Source of the DNA: Legionellaceae bacterium UBA6148
Lineage (GTDB): Bacteria; Pseudomonadota; Gammaproteobacteria; Legionellales; Legionellaceae
Assembly: GCA_002423125.1 (NCBI GenBank)
Contig: DIUW01000024.1
Coordinates: 1 to 20,763 of the forward strand
DNA length: 20,763 bases
Direction: 5' to 3'
The notes beneath the pieces are model-generated. The model was not told the origin of the DNA. It saw only the letters and a list, made by a program, of their open reading frames with translations, and made no database searches. Positions 1 to 8,079 of this stretch are shown piece after piece; positions within the stretch are counted from its first letter, which is position 1, and the number at the start of each line of letters is the position of its first letter. Both the position numbers and the translations under genes were made by a program.

Positions 1-68
1 TTAAAAATGAGGGGATTCATGAGGCCTTCAACTGCTTTTTCCAGGTTAAATACGCAGAAACTGTAGTT

Positions 69-1553
69 TTAATCCCCCGCTGCAACTACGTTTGTTTTTA
101 GACAAGCTTCACACCAACCGCCTCCTAATGCCTTGATTAGCTGCACGTAACTGAGTTGTTCGCGGGTTTGGATGTCGATTAGTGCCAGTTTGGCTTGAAG
201 CGCTTGATTTTCGGTGACAACCACCTCAAGAAACGTGACAATTCCGCCTTTATAGCGTTGAGCTTCTTGAAACCATGCGTTTTGTGCGGCACGAGTTGAG
301 ATCGTTTGAGTTTGATTTTCTTGTTGAAGGCGGTGTATTGAAACCAGCGCATCTTCTACTTCTTGCAGAGCGGTTAATACGGTTTGTCGATATTGACTGA
401 TCGACTCAAAATAGCTGGCTTTTGCATATTTTAATTGAGCTTTCAGTTTGTATCCGTCAAATAATATAACGGACATCTCTGGTTGAATTAATGATAATGC
501 GGTCGATGGCCCTAAAGACCAAAATAAACTGGGGGCCGAAAATAAGTTATTTATTTTCCTGCTTTGAGCACCAAGCAGGGAAATTAAATTAAATTGTGGA
601 AAAAAAGCAGCCTTTGCGACCCCGATGTTTGCATTGGCTGCTTGTATGCGTCGTGCTGCGGCTGCAATATCAGGGCGATGTTGTAATAAAGAAGAGGGGA
701 TATCAGGCAGCATCATGACCTTTCTTTGTTGTGTTTTTGTTGGTTTTAAAGTGAAATTTCCTGGCGCTTCACCGATGAGCACTGCAATGGCGTGTTCTAA
801 TTGAGCTCGTTTTAACCGAGTATCGGTGGCTAATGTTTTAGCATTTTCCAATTGAGTGGTGGCTTGATCAACGTCAGCTATCGGAGTAATACCACCCGTA
901 TGGCGTTGTTGAGTTAAATACAATGCTTTTTGATAGGCAATAACCGTTTTATCGAGCATTCGTTGTGAGTCATCAAGTCCGCGAAGCGCAAAATAGTCAC
1001 TTGCGAGCTCGGCATGCAAACTTAAATCAATGGATGCCAGAGCATATTCATTGGCGCGAGCAAGATTGTCGGCAGCAATGACGGCGTTTCGTACTTCTCC
1101 CCAGGCATCAATCTCGTAAACAAGATCGGCACCGAGTAAAAAAGTATTGTAGAGTAAATTGGGCAATACGCCATTCACATTAGCATGTTTAGAATTTTGT
1201 TGTCTGGCGACAGAGCCTATGCCGGTAAGCGTTGGATACAATTGTGAACGCACCGATTGAGCATAAGCTCGTGCCTGCATAAATTGAGCTAAAGCAATTT
1301 TTAAGTTTTGATTGTTACATGTGACGTGATGTTCTAACTCATCTAATGTTTTATCATGAAATAAAATCCACCATGGTTGGTTTGGTTGTGCCAATTTAGG
1401 TGAAGATTGAAGGTTGATCCACTGACCGGTTTCTTTATAGTTTGCAGGAATGTTCATTGCGGGTTGTTGATAGGGAGGTGCAAATGAGCAGGCGGTCAAG
1501 GTTAGAATAATGAGTGTCATTATCATTGTGCGATAAACAGCTTCACTCATCAT
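69..1553 (-). CDS. TolC/OprM-type outer-membrane efflux lipoprotein
   Basis: This is the outer-membrane channel of a tripartite efflux pump, the exit duct joined to the RND pump and adaptor encoded just upstream. The 494-residue length fits the NodT/OprM family. The N-terminus has a short hydrophobic signal (MTLIILTLTAC) ending in a lipobox L-T-A-C, with the acylated Cys at about residue 22. Two OEP-type repeats follow, with family-like stretches such as WWILFHDKTLDELE near the start, LLQHRPDIAAAARRIQAANA in the middle, and RYKGGIVTFLEVV and LIKALGGGW near the end. The start ATG at 1553 overlaps the adaptor stop (ATGATGA), so translation is probably coupled; a later ATG inside the signal peptide is possible. 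It is the last gene of the operon. The substrate cannot be told from sequence. Confidence 0.93.
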   Translation of the reverse strand: MMSEAVYRTMIMTLIILTLTACSFAPPYQQPAMNIPANYKETGQWINLQSSPKLAQPNQPWWILFHDKTLDELEHHVTCNNQNLKIALAQFMQARAYAQSVRSQLYPTLTGIGSVARQQNSKHANVNGVLPNLLYNTFLLGADLVYEIDAWGEVRNAVIAADNLARANEYALASIDLSLHAELASDYFALRGLDDSQRMLDKTVIAYQKALYLTQQRHTGGITPIADVDQATTQLENAKTLATDTRLKRAQLEHAIAVLIGEAPGNFTLKPTKTQQRKVMMLPDIPSSLLQHRPDIAAAARRIQAANANIGVAKAAFFPQFNLISLLGAQSRKINNLFSAPSLFWSLGPSTALSLIQPEMSVILFDGYKLKAQLKYAKASYFESISQYRQTVLTALQEVEDALVSIHRLQQENQTQTISTRAAQNAWFQEAQRYKGGIVTFLEVVVTENQALQAKLALIDIQTREQLSYVQLIKALGGGWCEACLKTNVVAAGD

Positions 1554-2701
1554 GAAACCCTGCTTTCAGGTGCTAATCGTACTTGCTGCCCATCATAAAT
1601 CGAGTCCGATGGATTGATTATAATTTGTTCCCCTGCCTTTATTCCTGAGGCAACTTCTACGTCCTCTCCAAAATCGCGACTAATGCTAATTGATTCAAGC
1701 ATGACTTGATTGTGTGCATTCAGTTTGGCGACTTGTAAGCCTTGAGATCTAAATAATAGCGTATTCACTGGTATATGAACTGCGTGAGGCGACGTTGGCA
1801 TTTTAATGCTGACTTGAGTATATCCTCCAGGTAGTAACGTCTCGTTTTTATTGCTGACAGTAAATTGTGCTAGCAGTGTGCGAGTTATAGGGTCGATTGC
1901 ATCTGCTGTTTGTAATAATTTGGCTGGAAAAACAATACCAGGATGTTCCGAAAACGCTAATTGGACGACCATGTTTGGTTTCATTCTGGACGAATAATTT
2001 TCGGGTATCTTAACGTAAACACGTAAGGGATCATGCTGTACTATCCTAAATAGAGGCTTATCATTCGGATTACTACCTGCATTAATCAGCGCACCAATAT
2101 CCGTTGCGCGAGCAGAAATTGTGCCGGTAAAAGGAGCTGTGATGCGTTCAAAGGCAACTAAATCACGTAATCTGTCGCGATTGGCGCGTGTTGCAACCAC
2201 CGTTGCCTCGAGTGCACGTGCTGCGTCTACTTTCTCATCCGTTTCTTGTTTGGATACAGAATCCGTTTTAAGTAAATTTTTCCAGCGTACTGCGGTGATT
2301 TGTGCTAATTCATTATTAGCTATTGCAACCTTCAAATCAGCCTCGGTTTGCCGTAATTTAGCATCGAGCTCAGGTGCATCAATCACCGCAAGCACCTCGC
2401 CTTCACGGACTTTATCACCAATATCAACGTACCATTGCTTAAGATATCCGTCGACTCGTGCATAAATGGGAGCTCCGTGCCAAGGTTTTACTGTGCCTGG
2501 TAAAACAATGACTTCATCGGCCATCTCGGCAGTTGCCTGAATCGTTGTGACGACAGGAATGGCTTCAGCATCCGTCCTGGATCGTAATGTCATTCCTGAC
2601 CAGATGCGGCCAATTGCTAAAATAATGAGAAGCCCGGATACTAAGCAGAAGGGAATCACGATGCCTTTTTGTGAACGCATTTTATCAAATAAGTTTTTCA
2701 T
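1550..2701 (-). CDS. RND efflux periplasmic adaptor (HlyD/AcrA-like membrane fusion protein)
   Basis: This is the periplasmic adaptor that links the inner-membrane RND pump to the outer-membrane channel. Of its 383 residues, a hydrophobic segment at roughly 13-35 suggests an uncleaved membrane anchor rather than a lipoprotein signal. A biotinyl-lipoyl half motif follows (YARVDGYLKQWYVDIGDKV, about 80-100), then an alpha-helical hairpin, then the second lipoyl half (FERITAPFTGTISARATDIG) and beta-barrel segments. TAPFTGTI is the classic signature. The start lies 17 bases inside the end of the pump gene, and the stop overlaps the channel start by 4 bases, so all three genes are surely one transcript. 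No good Shine-Dalgarno is visible, consistent with translational coupling. Confidence 0.93.
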   Translation of the reverse strand: MKNLFDKMRSQKGIVIPFCLVSGLLIILAIGRIWSGMTLRSRTDAEAIPVVTTIQATAEMADEVIVLPGTVKPWHGAPIYARVDGYLKQWYVDIGDKVREGEVLAVIDAPELDAKLRQTEADLKVAIANNELAQITAVRWKNLLKTDSVSKQETDEKVDAARALEATVVATRANRDRLRDLVAFERITAPFTGTISARATDIGALINAGSNPNDKPLFRIVQHDPLRVYVKIPENYSSRMKPNMVVQLAFSEHPGIVFPAKLLQTADAIDPITRTLLAQFTVSNKNETLLPGGYTQVSIKMPTSPHAVHIPVNTLLFRSQGLQVAKLNAHNQVMLESISISRDFGEDVEVASGIKAGEQIIINPSDSIYDGQQVRLAPESRVS

Positions 2702-5700
2702 GCTTGCGTTGCCTATGGTTATGGATCATGTAAAAAACAGCGGGTACAAACAACAGTGTTGCAATGGTTGCAAACGATAAGCCTCCAATCACGGTTCGTC
2801 CCAAGGGAGCATTTTGCTCTCCACCTTCACCAAGTCCGAGTGCCATTGGGAACATGCCGATGATCATAGCAAGTGCGGTCATCAATACGGGGCGTAATCG
2901 AGATACACCCGCCTCGAGAGCCGATGTCAATGGATCATTCCCCGCGTGCATATGCCCTCGTGCAAAGCTAATGACTAAAATACTATTAGCCGTTGCGACT
3001 CCCATACACATGATGGCGCCTGTAAGCGCTGGAACGCTTAATGTGGTATGAGTAATAAATAGTATGAATGCAATCCCCGCAAGTGCGGCTGGGAGCGCTG
3101 TGATGATAATAAAGGGATCAATCCACGATTGAAAATTAACGACCATTAAGAGATACACTAACAAGATTGAGAATATTAATCCGACATATAAACCTGTGAA
3201 GGCGTTTTGTTGGGTCTCAATCTGACCACGAAGTATAATTTGGCTGCCTTTGGGTAAGTCTTTTTTAGTCGCTTTAATCAGCGCTTTAATATCATTTGTT
3301 ACACTGCCAAGGTCACGGTCTTGTATCCCAGCAAAAATATCAATAACGGGCTGTACGTTGTAGTGTGAAACAATAACGGGAACCCATTTTCGTTGAATAT
3401 CAGCGAGTGCGCCTAAAATTTGTGGCGAAGTACTCATCGTGGCATTGGTCATTGGAATATTGCGCAAGGTTTGCAGCGAATTCATGGCATATTGAGGAAC
3501 TTGACTAACAATTGGATAAGAAACGCCATTTTCAGGATCAACCCAAAAGTTGGGGGTGGTTTGAAAACTTCCTGATAATGAAATGAGTAAATTGCTTGCA
3601 ACATCGTATTGTGTAAAACCTAATTCTTTTGCACGACTACGATCAACATCAACGAATAGTTCGGGGTAATTATTCGCTTGCAGTTCTCGGACATCAACAA
3701 TGCCTGGGATATGAGCTAATTTATCGAGCAGGCGATTTGCATAATGTTGATTTTTTTCTATTTTTGGCCCTATTATCTGAATGTCGATTGGAGAGGGTAG
3801 TCCAAAATTAAGCGTCTGATTCACAATGTCTGCTGGCAGAAAAGCAATAGTCACTCCAGGAAATTCATCGAGGAGCCGCTTTCTTAGTGTGTGAATGTAA
3901 TTGGCAATAGGATGATGATTTTCTTTTAATGAAATTAAAATATCGATGTCTTCTGGGCCTACTGTGGCCGAGTTACTATAACTCAAATTAATCCCGCTAA
4001 TGGGCAAGCCAATATTGTCGATAACGCTACGAAGTTCTTTAGCTGGAACCACCCGCCTGATGACGTCATCAATTTGCTCAGCGAGTCGCGCTGTTTCCTC
4101 AACTCGCGTTCCCGTGGGGGCTCGTATGTGTAATTTAATTTGTCCAGCATCGACGTTTGGGAAGAAATTAGAACCGAGCCATGGCCATAATAAGATTAAG
4201 AGGGCAATGATGGTTCCCATAAAACAATAGATAAAAAATTTGGCATTCTGTAGTACCCATTCTAATAAATCATGGTAATGATCTCTCAATACATCAAATT
4301 TTTTCTCAAATTTTTGATGGAATTGACTCAGTCGAGTGGTTGGCTTGGTCGAGGATATATCGTGCTTAGCCAGTAAGTATTGGGCTAATGTAGGGACGAG
4401 TGTTCGAGAAAGAAAATAAGACGATAACATTGCAAAAATGACCGATTCAGCGAGAGGAACAAATAAATATTGTGCAACGCCACCCAAATAAAACATTGGA
4501 ATAAATACAATACAGATACATAGCGTGGATACTAACGTGGGGATCGCAATTTGGTGCGCTCCGTCAAGGATTGCTTGCTGTACTTTTTTGCCTTGATCCA
4601 AGTTCCAGTTAATATTTTCAATGGTGACCGTTGCGTCATCGACCAAAATACCGACCGCCAGTGCGAGTCCACCCAAGGTCATAATATTGATCGTTTCGCC
4701 CAAAAAAGACAAAATTGAAATGGAAGCCAAAATAGAAAGTGGAATAGAAATGGTAATAATAAATGTGCTTTGTAAACTTCCTAAAAACATCAAAATCATT
4801 AACCCGGTCAGTGCAGCGGCTACAAGGGCCTCTAGGACGACACCTTTAATCGCAGCGGTCACAAATATAGATTGGTCTCCAAAAACTCCCAATGTCAACG
4901 CGTGAGGTAAATTATCTTTGATAATAGGTAACATTGCTTTGATGCGGTTGATAATCTTTAATGTTGAAGCATTACCTGTTTTTTGTATGGACATCATGAC
5001 TGCACGTATGCCATTGACTCGTACAATATTGGTTTGCGGTGCAAAACCATCACGTACATGAGCAACGTCGCTAACGTAGAGTACGCGATTGGGGGATGTT
5101 TTTACGGGGAGATGATTTAACGCTTCAATGGCGGTGGGGCTATTATTGAGTTTTACAATGTATTCATACGTTCCGATTTTTTGTGTCCCTGCGGGTGTAA
5201 TGACGCTTTGATTATTGACGGCTTGATTCACATTTTGAGCAGAAACCCCATAGGTCTGCATGGCTTTAGAGTCAAGATCAACTGATATTTGGCGTATTTT
5301 TCCACCATAAGGATAGGGAAGAGCCGCGCCTTGTACCGTTGCTAGCTGAGTGCGGATGTAATTATTACCTAAATCATTCAGCTTTTGTTCTGGCAGAGTT
5401 TTACTTGATAAGACTAATTGCATGACAGGGACAGTGGACGCATTATAGCTAAGGATGAGTGGTGGTGTACTTCCTGGTGGCAATGTTTTAAGTATGGTTT
5501 GAGAAATAGCAGTAACTTCAGCGAGAGCAACGGCAATATTCGTACCGGGTTGGAAAAATAATTTGGTGACACTGACGCCAATGAGAGATTGAGATTCGAT
5601 GTGTTCAATGTCATTGACCGTTGTGGTTACAGCACGCTCAAAAATACTGGTCATCCGATTTGCCATTTCATCTGGTGGCAAGCCTGTATAGCTCCATACC

Positions 5701-5840
5701 ACACTCACAACCGGTATTTTGATCTCTGGAAAAATGTCAGTTGGTGTTCGTAGGATGGAGAGTACGCCAAGGATGAGCAATAGCATCGCAAATACGATAA
5801 ACGTATAAGGTCTTGACAGTGCGATTTTGACTAGCCACAT
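2685..5840 (-). CDS. RND-family efflux permease (AcrB/HAE1 superfamily)
   Basis: This is the inner-membrane pump of the tripartite system, a proton-driven exporter. I place the start at the ATG at 5840 (1051 residues), because MWLVKIALSRPYTFIVF is the usual RND N-terminus; an in-frame TTG at 5861 would add seven residues. The layout is normal: TM1, a large periplasmic loop, TM2-6, TM7, a second large loop, TM8-12. The TM4 proton-relay acidic pair is present (GILVDDATVTIEN, D401-D402). The TM10 Lys of AcrB (K940) is not: the equivalent stretch is GVATANSILVISFAR, with Ala at 951. The Arg and Thr of the next helix are kept (RLRPVLMTALA). It is first in the operon. No regulator gene is adjacent, so the inducer and substrate are unknown. 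Confidence 0.95.
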   Translation of the reverse strand: MWLVKIALSRPYTFIVFAMLLLILGVLSILRTPTDIFPEIKIPVVSVVWSYTGLPPDEMANRMTSIFERAVTTTVNDIEHIESQSLIGVSVTKLFFQPGTNIAVALAEVTAISQTILKTLPPGSTPPLILSYNASTVPVMQLVLSSKTLPEQKLNDLGNNYIRTQLATVQGAALPYPYGGKIRQISVDLDSKAMQTYGVSAQNVNQAVNNQSVITPAGTQKIGTYEYIVKLNNSPTAIEALNHLPVKTSPNRVLYVSDVAHVRDGFAPQTNIVRVNGIRAVMMSIQKTGNASTLKIINRIKAMLPIIKDNLPHALTLGVFGDQSIFVTAAIKGVVLEALVAAALTGLMILMFLGSLQSTFIITISIPLSILASISILSFLGETINIMTLGGLALAVGILVDDATVTIENINWNLDQGKKVQQAILDGAHQIAIPTLVSTLCICIVFIPMFYLGGVAQYLFVPLAESVIFAMLSSYFLSRTLVPTLAQYLLAKHDISSTKPTTRLSQFHQKFEKKFDVLRDHYHDLLEWVLQNAKFFIYCFMGTIIALLILLWPWLGSNFFPNVDAGQIKLHIRAPTGTRVEETARLAEQIDDVIRRVVPAKELRSVIDNIGLPISGINLSYSNSATVGPEDIDILISLKENHHPIANYIHTLRKRLLDEFPGVTIAFLPADIVNQTLNFGLPSPIDIQIIGPKIEKNQHYANRLLDKLAHIPGIVDVRELQANNYPELFVDVDRSRAKELGFTQYDVASNLLISLSGSFQTTPNFWVDPENGVSYPIVSQVPQYAMNSLQTLRNIPMTNATMSTSPQILGALADIQRKWVPVIVSHYNVQPVIDIFAGIQDRDLGSVTNDIKALIKATKKDLPKGSQIILRGQIETQQNAFTGLYVGLIFSILLVYLLMVVNFQSWIDPFIIITALPAALAGIAFILFITHTTLSVPALTGAIMCMGVATANSILVISFARGHMHAGNDPLTSALEAGVSRLRPVLMTALAMIIGMFPMALGLGEGGEQNAPLGRTVIGGLSFATIATLLFVPAVFYMIHNHRQRKHEKLI

Positions 5841-6037
5841 AATGGTTCTGTAAGAAATCAAATGTATTTCTATAGTAGGGTAAAAAGATAAAAGTTGTAA
5901 TCTTTTTATTGGACTTTAGTTTTTTTTTAGATAAAGTGGTACTACTCGAAGACGATGCCTCCCAGTTTGGGTTTCGACATTAGAACGATAATATGCGTGA
6001 AGATGGTGGCTCGTAAATGATTTCAAATGGAGAACAT
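5841..6037. other. intergenic region upstream of the efflux operon
   Basis: This stretch must hold the promoter of the leftward efflux operon, but I see no convincing -35/-10 pair. A TATAGA at about 5869-5874 (minus strand) lacks a well-spaced partner. A small palindrome CCCAgttTGGG lies near 5963-5973. No ORF is supported. The 108-bp palindrome begins directly to the right. Confidence 0.35.
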
Positions 6038-6145
6038 GTCCCATCTAAATGTCGTCATTGCGAACGCAGGGAAGCAATCTAGGGTTCCGTGCTTTAAACC
6101 CCGGGTTGCTTCCCTGCGTTCGCAATGACGGCATTTAGATGGGAC
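6038..6145. repeat. 108-bp imperfect palindrome (dispersed-repeat type)
   Basis: Two 42-base arms (6038-6079 and 6104-6145) are inverted copies with about two mismatches, around a 24-base centre that can itself pair in part (agggtt against aacccc). The arms contain the string gtcattgcgaacgcagggaagcaat, shown here as gtcattgcgaacgcaggg then aagcaatc. This resembles dispersed palindromic elements with a 'cattgcgagcgaagcgaagcaatc' core found in many bacterial genomes. It sits between the efflux operon and the small DUF2892 gene and carries no gene. Confidence 0.85.
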
Positions 6146-6166
6146 TGCCCTAAAATGGAGAATGAC

Positions 6167-6361
6167 ATGTTTTCAGCACATTGCAATATTGATAAAACCG
6201 ACAGGATAAACCGTACGATAATTGGAGCAGCGCTCTGTATTGCTGTCTTGATTGGATTGGGGAAAATCTTTTTTCTAATTCTTGGATTAGTACTGATTAT
6301 TGAAGGTATGATTGGATGGTGTTCTATTCCTTACTTGATCAACAAAATCAAACGGCATTAA
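6167..6361 (+). CDS. small DUF2892 (YgaP-like) inner-membrane protein
   Basis: This 64-residue protein belongs by eye to the DUF2892 / YgaP transmembrane-domain family. It has a short polar N-terminus with NIDKTDRINRTIIG, two hydrophobic helices (AALCIAVLIGLGKIF and FLILGLVLIIEGMIG), then GWCSIPYLINK, which matches the usual G-(W/F)-C-P ending of the family. I choose the ATG at 6167 because GGAG lies six bases upstream; an in-frame ATG at 6155 and the longer reading from 6125 start inside or next to the palindrome. In YgaP-type proteins this domain is often fused to a rhodanese, but here it stands alone. Its function is unknown, and it may be a stress-related membrane protein. Confidence 0.75.
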   Translation: MFSAHCNIDKTDRINRTIIGAALCIAVLIGLGKIFFLILGLVLIIEGMIGWCSIPYLINKIKRH

Positions 6362-6369
6362 TGGATACG

Positions 6370-6552
6370 AGCAGTTCTCAATATGGAGATCATGATTTGA
6401 ACAACATCATTGTCATCCCCGAGCAGGCTGGGATCCATGTATCAAAATGGCACTTTGCTAATTCAGAAAGGGATCCCAGCCTGCTCGGGGATGACAGTAC
6501 TGGGTTAGGGGCGATCTTTGTGTAAGTTATAAGCTTCATATTGAGAACTGCT
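6370..6552. repeat. nested inverted repeats (MITE-like)
   Basis: An outer perfect 16-bp inverted repeat (agcagttctcaatatg, 6370-6385, against 6537-6552) encloses an inner perfect 26-bp inverted repeat (6411-6436 against 6471-6496, beginning tgtcatccccgagcaggc) with a 34-base spacer. The two arm sets are unrelated, which suggests one small element inserted inside another. There is no transposase and no supportable ORF across it. It lies between the DUF2892 gene and the cold-shock gene terminator. Confidence 0.8.
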
Positions 6553-6610
6553 GGGTAATGCTTAAAGATCTTGAAATTAATATTGTTAATTACAAGATCC
6601 TCAATAACAA

Positions 6611-6646
6611 AAAACACCCTCTAATTTCTCAACTATAGGGTGTTTT
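6611..6646 (-). terminator. Rho-independent terminator of the cold-shock gene
   Basis: A perfect 10-bp stem (AAAACACCCT with AGGGTGTTTT) encloses a 16-base loop. On the minus strand it is followed by a run of six T (6609-6614 read in reverse). It lies about 30 bases past the stop of the cold-shock gene. There is no T-run in the plus direction, so it serves the minus strand. Confidence 0.9.
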
Positions 6647-6677
6647 AGGTTTAGATCTATTAGGTTTAAAGCAGAAA

Positions 6678-6884
6678 TTAAACTACTTCAACTTCTTCAG
6701 CCTGTGGACCTTTTTGACCTTGACCAGCTTTGAACATAACAGCTGCGCCTTCAGCTAGCGTTTTAAATCCGCTACCTTGAATTGCACTGAAATGTACAAA
6801 ATAATCTTTACCTTCACTTTCGATGAAACCAAAACCTTTGCTTTCATTAAACCATTTTACTGTACCACGAACTTTATCTGACAT
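6678..6884 (-). CDS. CspA-family cold-shock protein
   Basis: This is a single cold-shock domain of 68 residues, the usual length. It binds single-stranded RNA and DNA and acts as an RNA chaperone in the cytoplasm. Both RNA-binding motifs are clear: RNP1 as KGFGFIE (about 16-22) and RNP2 as YFVHFSAI (about 28-35), preceded by the typical GTVKWFNESKGFGFI start. AGGA lies upstream of the ATG. The leader from about 6885 to 6945 is AT-rich, and the gene is monocistronic with its own terminator. Which paralogue this is (cspA, cspC, cspD or other) cannot be told from one copy. Confidence 0.95.
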   Translation of the reverse strand: MSDKVRGTVKWFNESKGFGFIESEGKDYFVHFSAIQGSGFKTLAEGAAVMFKAGQGQKGPQAEEVEVV

Positions 6885-6960
6885 TTTTATATTTTCCTAT
6901 TAAACTGAAACTAGAGTTTAACATAGTTTCATAGGAATGCAACAACTTTTCAAAAATAAA

Positions 6961-7179
6961 CTATGCAGTTTCTAACTGTTGTAATGAGTGGACATGTTCG
7001 ATGAATTTTTCTGCGAGCGATTGGCTTCTAATTTGATATCGACCCGCGGATAGTTCCTCTTTTAAAAATTGAATTTTTGTGTCGTCAGTGAGTGGTACAT
7101 GAAAAATCATATTCGTGAGTGCTGTTATTGGATTGATGGCTTCTGTAACATCTTCAGATTGCTTAGTTGGATAAAGCAT
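6961..7179 (-). CDS. flgM: FlgM-like anti-sigma-28 factor
   Basis: A 72-residue protein starting at the ATG at 7179, where GAGAGGAA provides a good ribosome binding site; the 105-residue reading upstream is less likely. The C-terminal half (TDDTKIQFLKEELSAGRYQI followed by RSQSLAEKFIEHV) matches the FlgM domain, in which paired helices bind sigma-28 (FliA) and the pattern is 'K-x-x-L-K-x-x-I-x-x-G-x-Y-x-(I/V)...A-x-K-(L/I)(L/I)'. In motile bacteria FlgM holds back late flagellar genes until it is exported through the completed hook. No other flagellar gene is in the window: flgN and flgA, frequent neighbours, are absent. The short length means the match is by pattern only. Confidence 0.7.
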   Translation of the reverse strand: MLYPTKQSEDVTEAINPITALTNMIFHVPLTDDTKIQFLKEELSAGRYQIRSQSLAEKFIEHVHSLQQLETA

Positions 7180-7296
7180 AATAAGTTCCTCTCCGTGTGT
7201 TAACTTTAAGTTAATGTAACAGAATAAAATGCGATGCTCAACTATATATATCGATACGATATCAGTGTATTGTATCATTATCTATTTCTCGATCAA

Positions 7297-8043
7297 ATGA
7301 GGGCAAATCCCTTGAATTTGGATGAGCACGCAAAAAAATATCTAGCTCTAGAACAATGGTTTAAGACACCTCAAGGTGCTTGGGCGGCTCAAGCTTTTGT
7401 GGAGGAAATTATTTGTTTTAGGTCCCAGTTGCGCGGAGATCGTTTATTGCAGCTGGGGCATTGTGCAAATAATCCATGGCTCGAATCTCTTAAATACCAA
7501 CGAAAAATCATTGCCTCACCTTGTTTAAATCAGAAAGGAACGGCGGTAACTACACTTTTTAATCAATTACCCTTTGACAGAGACAGTATTGATTGTATCA
7601 TTGCCCCCCTAACGTTTGAGGCGTTTTCCTTTGATAAAAATCCTTTGGATGAATTGGATCGAATCCTGAAGCCAATGGGATATATCGTATTTTGGGGTAT
7701 TAATCCTTTGAGTTTTTGGGGGTTGGCTTTAAAATCAGGTTGTTTGCCTATTTTGGGACATGCTAAAATAAAGCCAACGTCGGTTTTCTCGGTAAAGCAT
7801 GCTGTGTTAGCCCGGGGGTATCGGCAATGTGCTTTAAGTACTTTTTACTATATTCCTCCAGTGAAACAGAAAAAATTACTGAATGGATTAGAGTTTCTTA
7901 ATGAAATGGGAAAAATGTTGTGGCTTTATCCAGCTGGATTTTATTGTTTAGTTGTTCAAAAACACGAAATTATCCCTCCTTCATTAACAATAAAAGCGAT
8001 TGAAGATAATTATTTGGTTTGTGTAGACAGTCCGATTATTTAG
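7297..8043 (+). CDS. YafS-like class I SAM-dependent methyltransferase
   Basis: A protein of about 248 residues resembling the YafS family of putative S-adenosylmethionine methyltransferases. Supportive stretches are LEQWFKTPQGAWAAQAFVEE at the start, LLQLGHCANNPWL in the place of motif I, LPFDRDSIDCIIAPLTFEAF (the 'lpf...s.D.v...h.le' motif), and LDELDRILKPMGYIVFWGIN then PLSFWGL (motif with a terminal 'NPxSxxGL' typical of YafS). The motif I Asp/Gly-rich loop is weak, so catalysis is not certain. Start choice is uncertain: the ATG at 7297 fits family N-termini, while an upstream ATG at 7234 would overlap the flgM leader. It is divergent from flgM and 36 bases ahead of hpt, so the two may be cotranscribed. 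The substrate is unknown. Confidence 0.8.
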   Translation: MRANPLNLDEHAKKYLALEQWFKTPQGAWAAQAFVEEIICFRSQLRGDRLLQLGHCANNPWLESLKYQRKIIASPCLNQKGTAVTTLFNQLPFDRDSIDCIIAPLTFEAFSFDKNPLDELDRILKPMGYIVFWGINPLSFWGLALKSGCLPILGHAKIKPTSVFSVKHAVLARGYRQCALSTFYYIPPVKQKKLLNGLEFLNEMGKMLWLYPAGFYCLVVQKHEIIPPSLTIKAIEDNYLVCVDSPII

Positions 8044-8079
8044 ATCGGGCGATTATCCTTTTAACTAACAGGAATGAAA

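Noticed and set aside
1..68. Possible gene end at the left edge
   Set aside because: Reading inward on the minus strand meets stop codons within a few codons, and nothing recognisable is present.
2121..2465. Plus-strand frames opposite the efflux operon
   Set aside because: They are antisense to strongly supported efflux genes and have no family features.
5841..5861. TTG start that would add seven residues to the RND pump
   Set aside because: The ATG at 5840 gives the standard RND N-terminus and neither has a good ribosome binding site, so the ATG is preferred.
6316..6525. Plus-strand frame across the nested inverted repeats
   Set aside because: It overlaps the DUF2892 gene in another frame and is made mostly of the repeat arms.
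7180..7233. Possible sigma-28 promoter ahead of the FlgM-like gene
   Set aside because: A TAAAGTTA string is present but the spaced GCCGATAA-type -10 box is missing.
7180..7278. 105-residue version of the FlgM-like protein
   Set aside because: The extra N-terminal residues do not fit FlgM, and a good ribosome binding site lies right before the ATG at 7179.
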